Source: Gossypium raimondii (Eukaryota > Streptophyta > Magnoliopsida > Malvales > Malvaceae). From it: 64,000 nucleotides of DNA. A program made the translations under genes and the position numbers. Below are positions 1 through 9,556 of this stretch, one piece after another; the first letter of the stretch is position 1, and each line of letters starts with the position of its first letter. Location of the stretch: the NCBI RefSeq assembly GCF_025698545.1, contig NC_068570.1:55075924-55139923 (forward strand), in the 5' to 3' direction. The notes beneath the pieces are model-generated. The model saw only the letters and a list, made by a program, of their open reading frames with translations. It did no database searches and was not told the origin of the DNA.

Positions 1-87
1 AAAAAGAAGATACCACACCCAATGCGTTAGGGCACAGCATTTTAATTTTCCCCAAAATGAATTGGGCCAAAATACTTGTACAATAAA

Positions 88-283
88 ACTTTAAAAGAAC
101 ATCCACTTATCCAAGATTTAAGAAATCACACCCAATACATTAGGGCACGATTCCTCTAGAATCCCAAACTCGGAATATTTCCTTTACTTTAAAAGAACAT
201 CCACTTATCCAAGATTTAAGAAATCACACCCAATACGTTAGGACACAATTCCTTTAAAATCCCAAACTCGGAATATTTCCTTT
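88..283. repeat. 98 bp tandem repeat, two copies
   Basis: Copies at 88-185 and 186-283 are nearly identical. Each contains the segments aaaagaacatccacttatcc, aatcacacccaatac and cccaaactcggaatatttcc. Degenerate partial units carrying the acccaatacgttagg motif follow near 330 and 432. The repeat lies inside the LTR. Confidence 0.85.
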
Positions 284-1718
284 ATTATTTTTTTTAAAAA
301 TATTCATTTCGAGAAATCAATGCGTCACATCCAATACGTTAGGACACAACGTGTTGAATTCCCAATAATGAGTTTTTATTTTTTTGATTGAAGAGAAATG
401 CTCGATTGTTGGATTTAACGAAGAAAATCGGAACCCAATACGTTAGGGCTCAATTCCCTTGAAAATCCTAAATACGAACATTATCTCAATTTTAAAAAAT
501 TTTCTATCTTTAAATTTGAGTAAAAAATGATGTAATGTGATTTTATACATACAAATGCTATAATAATAATAACAATAATAATAAATACATTAATGACATA
601 AAAATAATGTAAACAAATGAATAAACGAAATAAAAAAAACAGTAATCCATGACATGCAAAATATTAAATGTAAACACAATTATACAACGAATGGGAAAGC
701 AAACAAAATAAATAAAGATCAGAAGACGTATAATATACACATGAAAATTATGAAGATTAAAATATATATATATATATATATATATAATTTACAAATAAAA
801 TTTTGGGTTATAGAATTTATATATAAATACAATACATAATATACTTATGCAAATAAAGAAAAAATATAATTATACGTACATATATACAATAATAAAAAAT
901 AGGTATATTTTAAAAAGAAAAAGTGAGTATTTAATCATTTAAAAAACGTAAATATATACATATAAATATGAAAATATTCTTTAAAAAAATATACATGTAC
1001 ATATAAAAGGAATATACATAGATAAAAAAATTAAATAATGAGTACATTATCAAAATTAATTTAAAAAAATAAATATACGTATATATACATATATATATAT
1101 ATATATATAAATATGAGAAAATATTAGCTGAAAAAATAAGTATGTTCATAAAATATACATATATAGATTTTTAAAAATGAAAATAAAATTAATAATTACA
1201 CTATTAATTAATAAAATAAATAAAAGAACATAAAAAAAACTAAATTGAATTGCAATTAAAAAATTTGAGGTAAATCTGCAAATAAATAAAAGTAAAAGGA
1301 CTAATTTGAACGCGCGAATTACATAGAGGGGCTGGAAGGGAAATTTTCCCTTCTCCTCTAAAACGGCGCCGTTCAAATGGATCAAATTGGAATTTAAAAT
1401 AAATAAAAGGGTAAATTAAAAAAATAAAAAAAACTTAATTACAAAAACATTAAAAGGCGAAGGGGCTAAATAAAAAATAAATAAATAAAATTCGCAGTGG
1501 TATCACCTTCTCCTTTTTTTTTAAATCGTAAATAAGTAAAAAATAATCGAACGAAAAAAATAGTAAGCCACCTTTAAAAAACTGCCAATCGTTCTCTTTT
1601 TTTATTCCTCCCTCTCCTCTTTCTTTTTTACAATGAAGGGAGATGCCTCTATTTATAGTTGAGACTCCCCAAATCCAACGGTACAGATCAATTACATCAG
1701 CGGCTGAGATTAAAGGGT

Positions 1719-1858
1719 ATCTCTAAGATTACAAAATCATATCTTCTAAGATTGCATATCATATCTAAGATTATATATCATATCTAAGATTGCATATATC
1801 ATATCTAAGATTGCATATCATATCTAGGATTGCATATCATATCTAAGATTACATATCC
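1719..1858. repeat. Short tandem array of a ~20 bp unit
   Basis: The unit is close to atctaagattgcatatcat and is repeated about six times with small changes. The array lies about 50 bp before the LTR end. Confidence 0.75.
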
Positions 1859-1908
1859 TCAAAAATTATATTTCCATATGTGAGCCCGGGCTAAAATTGG
1901 GTATTACA

Positions 1909-2456
1909 GCAGATTCATGGCGTTCAAAGCTATTTTTTGAAAAATACTTGAACTATAGAAGATAAGGGGAATGAGAGCTTTTGAGTGGTGCAGGTGATGT
2001 AAATAGAAAATATCATACAACAACGATTTTAACAATCTAGTGACTTATATGAAAACTTTTGAATAATTCGATGATAAATTTTGTAACTTTTTAAAGTTAA
2101 GTGACCAAAACGTAAACTTAATAATAGTTTAGTAACCTTTAGGTATAATTTATCCCTTTATTTATTATGACAATTAAAAAACGACAGCATCGTTAGTCAT
2201 TTATCGGCTAGGCCTAAGTAAAATTTGAATAATTGGGTCACCAAAATGAAAATTTGTCCATAGTTAAGTCACGAACGAGCTAGTTTAATCGAACTTTGAA
2301 ACAGCTACCAAACGGCGTCGTGCCATATCAAAGATATGATTTTCTAGCATTTTTTTTCCTACCAAAATTTTAGAGAAGGGAAATAGAAATAAAACCTGAG
2401 ACGAGAGCGAGATAAGGAGAGCCAAAACCCTTGCCGAAAATTACTAACCCTAGAGA
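1909..2456 (+). promoter_or_regulatory. 5' flank and leader of PRP3
   Basis: This is the only non-LTR sequence upstream of PRP3, so the promoter must lie here or in the LTR. It is AT-rich, with phrases such as aagttaagtgaccaaaacg that resemble dispersed plant repeats. A telo-box-like taaccctag lies at about 2445, just before the start codon; this element is common in leaders of plant RNA and ribosome genes. I see no convincing TATA box. Confidence 0.4.
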
Positions 2457-5400
2457 ATGGACAAAGATAAACACGCAACCAAACGCTCCCGAGACCGCGA
2501 CGGCCGGCATCACCGTGACTCCGATCACCACCACGACAGCCGCGATTCCCACCGGCGATCGGATCATAGATCTTCCACATCGCGCCGTGACGAGCGCGAG
2601 AGATCTTTTGAGAGGGAAGGATCGAGAGATAGGAGGCATCGCGAGGGTTCCTATGAAGAAGTTGAAGCGAAGAGGAAGAGGAAAGAGAGGGAAGAGAGTG
2701 AGGAGAGGGGGGAGAAGAGGAGTAAACTTGGAGAAGAAAATAGAAGAGAAAAGAGAGAGAGGAGGAGATTTGGGGATAAGGCTAAAGAAGATGATGAAAT
2801 TGAGTTCTCCAATGGCGCCAATGGTGGTGATCCAGTTCAAAATGTGAGTCTTTTATGTTCTATTTTTGCTACTTTTATCTTTGCGATAATTGTTCTTTCT
2901 TGTTTGCTTGGTTTTGGTAGATGAATAGAAAAAAATGCACTTAAAATTTAACTGGTAATAACAATTCTAAAGCATTCTATGACGAGCTTGTTATAAATTT
3001 GAATCTAATATGATTTAGTTTTCTATCATTTTCTTTTGCTTTGAAGCAAATTTTTATGTAATAAGAAGAAAATAGTATAAGTAGCAAGTATAACAACTTC
3101 GATTGTAGATTTAACCTTCCTGCTTTATGTTTAGTAATCTAGTCTGTATCAGTTTAAGTTTCTCTGGGATTATAAAGGCAGCTTAAACTTGTTTAGTTGA
3201 TTTTATGTAGTTTTCTGGGATTTAAATTGACATTGCGGATGCATTTTTTGGTCACCTTTGTTGTGGACATAATAAATGCTATTGCAGTCAATTGTGATAA
3301 ATGTTGGCCATGAATATTGGTGGCTGAGAGAGATAGCGGCTGTAATGTCACATTGTGGGCACTGCTTAAATGCACATTTGAACATTGAATTCCCTTGATA
3401 TTATGCATTTCTTTCAAATGGCTATTCCTACTAGGAGTGAATTGTTACATACTTTCATTATGGTATACATTGTGTTTAAACCGTGGTGAGTTAGTACTTA
3501 GTACATGAGTTTTTGAACTTGATTGTTGGAATTTCTTTTTCCTAGTTGTTTCCTTGTGTTGCTGGTTACATTGATTTGTGGCCAGAGTCATAGTTGTTGC
3601 CGTCTTACATTTGCAGCTAATCCAAGGCTTGTAGAAAATAGAAGTTCATATTACATGATTTAATGCATGTTGCTCGGACTCTTCTTTTTTCTTGAAGTGT
3701 TTGACTGGCACCATGTTTGATGCATATCGGATATGGGTATGAAGATTGACTCTTCAAGTGCATGGAAAAAATTAGAAAAAATTGAATATAATGATGACAC
3801 ACAATACCATTTCTGATACTCACATTCGAGTTCAAGTAACTTAGATTTGATGAACTTTCAAGGAACTTATCCATCTTCTGTTGTCTATTGTTAATATAAT
3901 GTTTCACCATTTTTGGCTCAAGAATATATGCTAACTCAAGCATAACTAAAAAGCTTAGATATTGGCTAACATCACATGCTAGCATGAGATCTAAACGTAT
4001 AATGATGCACAATGTTGTTTGAACAAAAATATGGCATGTATCAGGTTTTAATGGAGTTATTTGATATTATGCTAATTTAAAATTGATCTGAAGTTATATC
4101 ATATTGCCAAGTTGTAAGTTTGCATGCTGATGTAATTTACTTTTTTTCATACCTGAAGGGTGCTGCTCAGGCATCATTACCGAAGACTGGTCACCCCCTT
4201 CCTACCAAGGTATCTTCGATTTCTACTGCTGAAAATAAAGCATATAGTGTTACCGGATCTCATGAGGTTACTGGATCTAGTACAGATGGCTCTTCTTCTA
4301 CTGGGAAAAGTGGTGCAAACCTCTCTCTTGATGCCTTAGCCAAAGCGAAAAAGGCTTTACAAATGCAGAAAGAATTAGCTGAGAAACTGAAGAAGATACC
4401 CTCAGTAAGTTCATCTTTTTTATTTTTCCGTTTTGTCCGGATGTTTTAAATTAAAAATATTCATGTTGTATTGGTATTGTTTGGTGTAGTTGAACAAAGG
4501 CCCTAGCTCGAGTTCAGTAGTGACTACTGGAGCAGTTCAACGACCAGTCTCAACTGTGGCTACATCTGTTGCCACTGGACCATCAAGCTCATCAGTTCCC
4601 CCTGCCTCTGCAGCAGTAGCTTCTGTGAAGCCACCTACTACTGGCATGCCTGCTGTTCCGGGCCTTGAGTCAATACCCAATTTAGAAGCTGTTAAACGTG
4701 CTCAAGAGCTGGCTGCTAAGATGGGATTCCGCCAGGACCCTCAGTTTGCTCCTCTAATAAACTTGTTTCCCGGACAGGTGCAAGTAGATGTTCCAGTTGC
4801 GCAGAAACCTACGAAGGCACCTCTTCTCCGTGTTGATGCACTCGGTAGAGAAATTGATGAGCACGGTAATATCATAAATGTGACTAAACCAAGTAATCTT
4901 AGCACCCTCAAGGTTCGTGAAATTTGTTGTCTTGGTGCAATAGTTATGTTCTTACTTTCAATTCTATTTATGTGTTCTTTAACTCAATCCATTTGATATT
5001 TCAGGTCAACATTAACAAGCAAAAGAAAGATGCATTCCAGATCCTTAAACCTGAACTGGAGGTGGATCCAGAATCAAATCCACATTTTGATGCACGGATG
5101 GGAATCGATAAGAACAAGCTTCTTAGACCAAAAAGGATGACTTTTCAGTTTGTAGAGGAAGGGAAATGGTCAAAAGATGCAGAGGTCATCAAATTGAAGG
5201 TATTATTGTGTTTTTATTTGTTTGATCATTTTATTAGTTGCTTGGTTTTGTGATTATTGTCTTTTTATTACAGAGTCAATTTGGAGAAGCAAAAGCGAAA
5301 GAGCTAAAAGCAAAGCAAGCACAATTGGCAAAGGCAAAGGCTGATATAAATCCAAATTTAATTGAGGTGTCGGAAAGAATTATAACAAAGGAGAAACCAA

Positions 5401-7005
5401 AAGACCCAATTCCTGAAATAGAGTGGTGGTAAGTCGATATTCCTTTCATTATCATCTAATTTTAAGTTCACATATGTTTAATTAATTCAATCACATTGGA
5501 GATCTTGGTTGATTCAACATGTCTTCAAATTAAACCTGAAAAATCCATCAGCTGGGAATTATTTGTGAGAAAGATTCATTTATTGCTAAAAATGCAGTTC
5601 ATTGCAATGATTGCTTTTGTTTTTCTTCTCACTGGTTAGGCTGTAATTATTGGGTTGTGTATTCTTTTTCCCATAGAGGAGTTTGTTTTGATACCATACT
5701 GTTCGCTAAGCAAAAGTTTGAAACTCTTGCCTTCTTGATTTTGTTAGTAATATTCAAACTGAGACTCGAGGCATGCAACGCTATTCACCATGTGTAAAGC
5801 CGAAAACCTTTGCATTTATTTTCAGCATCATATGTAATTTCCGTATAAATAAATTAAAAAGGAGGCACTAAAATCTATGTCACTTGGACTCAGGTATGAG
5901 TGTCAGATATGAGTATATATATATTTAAAGTTTTCCATTTATTTGGTGGGTCTTTGGACCATATTCACATATCTATGTCCGGATATGTGTTGGACATGGG
6001 TATTTTAAGAAAAATGAAGAGCCGGAGCGACATGGATTAGAACTGCTAGGTTATTTCATATTTTTAAGTTCCCTTTTTCTCACTGTGTTTTGTTTGGGGA
6101 AATATTTATTGTTGTATTGCAGGGATTTACCTATTCTGGTTTCGGGTTCCTACGATGATATCCCTGATGGTGTGCTTTGTGAAGATAAACTGAAGAAGGA
6201 GAAAATCACAATATATGTTGAACATCCTCGTCCGATTGAGCCTCCTGCTGAGCCAGCTCCCCCACCACCTCAGCCCCTGAAGCTAACCAAGAAGGAGCAG
6301 AAGAAACTTCGGACTCAGCGACGTCTGGCCCGGGAGAAGGATAAACAGGAGATGATTAGACAAGGCTTGATAGAACCTCCAAAGCCAAAAGTTAAGTTGA
6401 GCAATTTAATGAAAGTTTTAGGCTCCGAAGCTACCCAAGATCCTACTAAGCTTGAAATGGAAATCCGAAGTGCTGCTGCTGAGCGGGAGCAAGCTCATGT
6501 CGACAGGAACATTGCTCGCAAGCTTACTCCTGCTGAGCGCCGTGAAAAGAAAGAGAGAAAGCTTTTTGATGATCCAAATACGGTGGAGACTATTGTTTCG
6601 GTTTACAGGATCAATGACCTCTCTGATCCCAAGACCCGCTTCAAAGTCGATGTTAATGCCCAAGAAAACCGGTTGACTGGTTGTGCTGTGATTTCCGAGG
6701 GCATTACTGTTGTAGTAGTGGAAGGTGGAAGCAAATCCATTAAGAGGTATGGGAAGCTTATGCTTCGGCGAATCAACTGGGCTGAAGCTGTAAAAGATGA
6801 CAAGGACGGAGATGAAGATGAAGACGAAGAGAAACCACCTAACAAGTGTGTGCTGGTTTGGCAAGGTAGCGTTGCGAAATCAAGTTTCAACAGGTTCTCG
6901 GTTCACGAGTGCATCACCGAAGCAGCCGCGAAAAAGGTATTTGCTGATGCAAGAGTTGCCCATTACTGGGACCTTGCGGTTAATTTCTCTGAGAATGATT
7001 TTTGA
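2457..7005 (+). CDS. PRP3: U4/U6 small nuclear ribonucleoprotein PRP3
   Basis: This encodes a core protein of the U4/U6.U5 tri-snRNP that holds the U4/U6 RNA duplex during spliceosome assembly in the nucleus. I read six exons: 2457-2843, 4159-4404, 4490-4912, 5005-5199, 5274-5428 and 6123-7005, all with GT..AG introns, giving 762 codons plus a stop. Residues 1-115 are rich in Arg, Asp, His and Ser dipeptides. Residues about 355-600 match the PRP3 domain (start NINKQKKDAFQILKP). Residues about 624-755 match the C-terminal DUF1115 region (VSVYRINDLSDPKTRFKV), with an acidic DEDEDEE insert. The length fits plant PRP3. The Arabidopsis orthologue is known as RDM16, linked to RNA-directed DNA methylation as well as splicing. 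Introns 1 and 5 each carry a copy of a fold-back repeat. The start is the first ATG of the frame and begins the charged N-terminus. Confidence 0.93.
3665..3848. repeat. Fold-back repeat copy A (PRP3 intron 1)
   Basis: This copy starts with catgttgctcggactcttc and ends with gagttcaagtaacttagattt, an imperfect inverted match of the start. The middle is built from the family's characteristic tggatatgggtatgag-like phrases. It belongs to the dispersed family described in the findings. Confidence 0.65.
5873..6039. repeat. Fold-back repeat copy B (PRP3 intron 5)
   Basis: This is the clearest copy of the family. The left end, atctatgtcacttggactc, pairs imperfectly with the right end, gagccggagcgacatggat. 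The inner segment contains ggatatgtgttggacatggg. It ends about 80 bp before the acceptor of PRP3 exon 6. Confidence 0.75.
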
Positions 7006-8383
7006 TTTATTGAAAAGCTTCAAGGAAAACAGCTAGACTTAACTACTTCCTCCGAGCCTTTTGGTTCGGTTGTGTTCATTGCGAAATACTTTTTATCGAG
7101 GTCTGTTTGTTGAATGATTGGATTCAGCCCGAATTTGAGCATCGTATTATCAACAGCTGCTTAGACCAAAGTTCAATCTGAAATATGAATAAGAAATTTC
7201 GCTTGAATCCGATACATGTCACACCAAAAGTGTGCTGTTGTTACTTAGGACACGAATTTAAATTGCAGGTTTTTACCATTTTTGTTTTATCGATTTGATT
7301 TTTTAATTCATCCATCAGACTGAATTTCCCATATCGTCCGAATCTAGAATCTTTTTTATGTAGTGTAATTCTAGGAACTAAATTTGGTCAAATTTGCTCC
7401 ATTTTTTTGTTTATTTTAAGATGCAAACCAATAGAGCAAATGGGAAACACAAAATCGAAAATCTAACAAGCTGTTCGATCTTCCTTATTTTCTTCTTCCT
7501 GAAATGCCTTCGTAAAGGATTTGGGTGTGAGTATCAATCTTCTGGAGTTGGTTCAGTTTCTTTTCTAAATTTTTGTCATATATGTTTGGGTCATATTTCC
7601 TTCAGTTTCAGAAAAAAAGTATTGAAGAGTCTGAATCAGTCCTAATAAAGCATATATGGAGACTCAATTTTCTTTGAATTAGTATTTCGTGGTATACTAA
7701 CAAAACATGTTTCTGACGAAAACTTGAGGCGGCAAGAAAATTGGAACATATGGAAAATGAGGCGGAAAGAAACTTTCTGACGAAACCAATAAGCTTAGGG
7801 TAAACTTTGTAACAGTAACTCTTTGGTTTGGCAATTCACTTGATTATTAAAATACACAAACTATCACTCTATTAAGATTTTAATAGTTTAATCATGTTTT
7901 CCATCCAACAGAAAGCGATGTAACAAAATTTTAATCATCCAAACAAAAGAATTAGGATTAAATGCCAGGTTAAAAAACTAATTGAATCTACGATTTAACC
8001 AAAAATTTCAAATATATTAAAAATTGATGACTTAATTAATTCCACTATTTATAAAACATCATCGTTTGAGTCGCATTCTTCTTTGGCAACCAATTACATA
8101 ATATAACCGAATTAAAAATTAAAATAAAAAATTACATATGATTGTCCTTACCTGCAAACTGTGATTTCTTTTATTGTTTGGCTAAGGTGTTCCTTTTATA
8201 ATTTTCTTTTTGGCCAGTAGTGTTCTTTTGTATTTAGTCCAAGTTTGAAACATGCCACATCTTTTCCCGAGCCTATTATTGTCATTCCATACCCAGGGGA
8301 GGGTCTTTCGGTAATTATGCTTTCTCTGATTTTTGAGTGCTCGAGTGTGTTGACTCATCCTTATCCTTAGGGCGTAAGCCCCC
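7006..8383. other. PRP3 3' region and spacer to RS2Z
   Basis: The stretch directly after the PRP3 stop should hold its 3'UTR. No single polyadenylation signal stands out among the many A/T-rich candidates. The rest is AT-rich with no coding frame that resembles a known protein; the 83-codon frame near 7394 is low-complexity. I see no terminal inverted repeats here. Confidence 0.5.
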
Positions 8384-8389
8384 TATAAA
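8384..8389 (+). promoter_or_regulatory. TATA box of the RS2Z gene
   Basis: TATAAA lies in a GC-richer context (cccctataaagaaaacg). It is followed by a C/T-rich leader with a telo-box-like ctagggtttttc at 8461, and then by a 5'UTR intron. Spacing to the presumed transcription start at about 8410-8420 is normal for plants. Confidence 0.6.
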
Positions 8390-8514
8390 GAAAACGCTGC
8401 GTTTAATTCACTACTCCCACTTTTCTTCCTTTCACTCTCCCCTCTGTCTTCGAAAAAAATCTAGGGTTTTTCATCTTCTCCTTTCCTTCGCCTCTCTCTT
8501 TTGAAACTTTAATC

Positions 8515-9545
8515 GTAAGCTTTTTTTTTCTTCTATTCTTTCTCATTTTAGTATCTTGATTATTTTATTTTTGCTTTTCGTTTTCAATCTCATGCTCTTA
8601 CGTCTCTAATTTCTTTATTATTGTTTGTAGATCTGAAATATTCTCGAGCTTTTTGTTTCCGCTTTTTTTATTTTTTATTTTCGTTTTTTTTATGATTTAT
8701 AATTGTAATTTAGAGATGTATGAATTTAATTCTTTAGCCTGTTCCAATTGTGAACTGAAAACTAAATCTCTTCCTCAATTTCGTCCCTTTTTAGTTAATT
8801 TTTTTCAGATAAATTTATTGTATTTTTTCTTGTTTGTTCACGACATGTATAATGATATATAACATGAAATATGAGTTAGTTTATTTATTTCTTAATTGGA
8901 TATAAAGAAGTTAACTTTTGCAGTATTAAAATTAAAACTTACTTTTTCAGAGGAATTTATTTATTTTCTTGTTTATTTATGAGATGTATGATAGTAGACA
9001 ACATGAACAATGAGTTTGTTTTGCTTTTTATTACTTGAATTTTCTGTGTGTGTGTGTCCAATTGGATTTAGAGAAGATACTTTTAAAGAATTAAAATTAA
9101 AACCTAGTTTTTCAGAGAAATTTATTTATTTGTCCTTGTTTATTTATGAGATTCGTAATAGTAGATAACATGAACTATGAATTTGTTTTACTTTTAATGC
9201 TTGATTTTTCTTTCGTGCGATTGGATTTAAAGATGCTCTTAAAGAATTAAAATAAAATGGTAATACTTTAGGGGGGGGTAAACTGCATGGTTTTATTTAT
9301 ACAGAAGGTTCCTGTTAGAATTAGCATTAAATTTTAATTGTCTGTTAAATTAAAAATTGATTTGTATTTTCTGTTCTACAATGGAAGCAAAAGGAAGAGC
9401 TTTAAGATGAATTGAGCTTAAAGTCGACTGTTGATTCCATCATTTAAGACAAAATCTTTCTATTACGTTTTGTTATAATTATTGGAGTGTTCTAATTATT
9501 TTAATTTGTGTGGTTGTATTTTCTTTCTAACGGAAGTTACTGCAG
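8515..9545 (+). other. 5'UTR intron of RS2Z
   Basis: The donor is gtaagc at 8515 and the acceptor tgcag ends at 9545, 11 nt before the start codon. The 1,031 bp intron is T-rich and contains three diverged copies of an atttatttatttt..cttgtttattta segment (about 8810, 8950 and 9120), which suggests local duplications. Leader introns of this kind are common in plant SR genes and often raise expression. Confidence 0.65.
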
Positions 9546-9556
9546 GGAAAGAAAAA

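Larger units (their letters stand above)
1..1908 (+). mobile_element. 3' part of a truncated LTR, probably Ty3/Gypsy
   Basis: This is an AT-rich non-coding stretch that ends in a typical LTR terminus (gtattaca, ending at 1908), after which unrelated single-copy-like sequence begins. It contains repeated copies of the motif acccaatacgttagg, a 98 bp tandem repeat, TA runs and a roughly 20 bp tandem array near its end. No coding domain is visible; the small frames here are low-complexity translations of A/T runs. The 5' end lies outside the window, so I cannot tell a solo LTR from the end of a full element. Orientation is inferred from the terminal CA. The Gypsy assignment is recollection, not evidence in the sequence. 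Confidence 0.5.

Noticed and set aside
88-283. CRISPR-like direct repeats
   Set aside because: A two-copy 98 bp tandem repeat inside a plant LTR; no short repeats with unique spacers and a eukaryotic context.
2431-2847. 138-codon frame overlapping PRP3 exon 1 in another frame
   Set aside because: It exists only because the Arg-rich PRP3 exon is purine-rich; it has no family resemblance and crosses the exon donor.
6418-6890. Two minus-strand frames of 148 and 95 codons in PRP3 exon 6
   Set aside because: Antisense shadows of a conserved coding exon with no domain resemblance.
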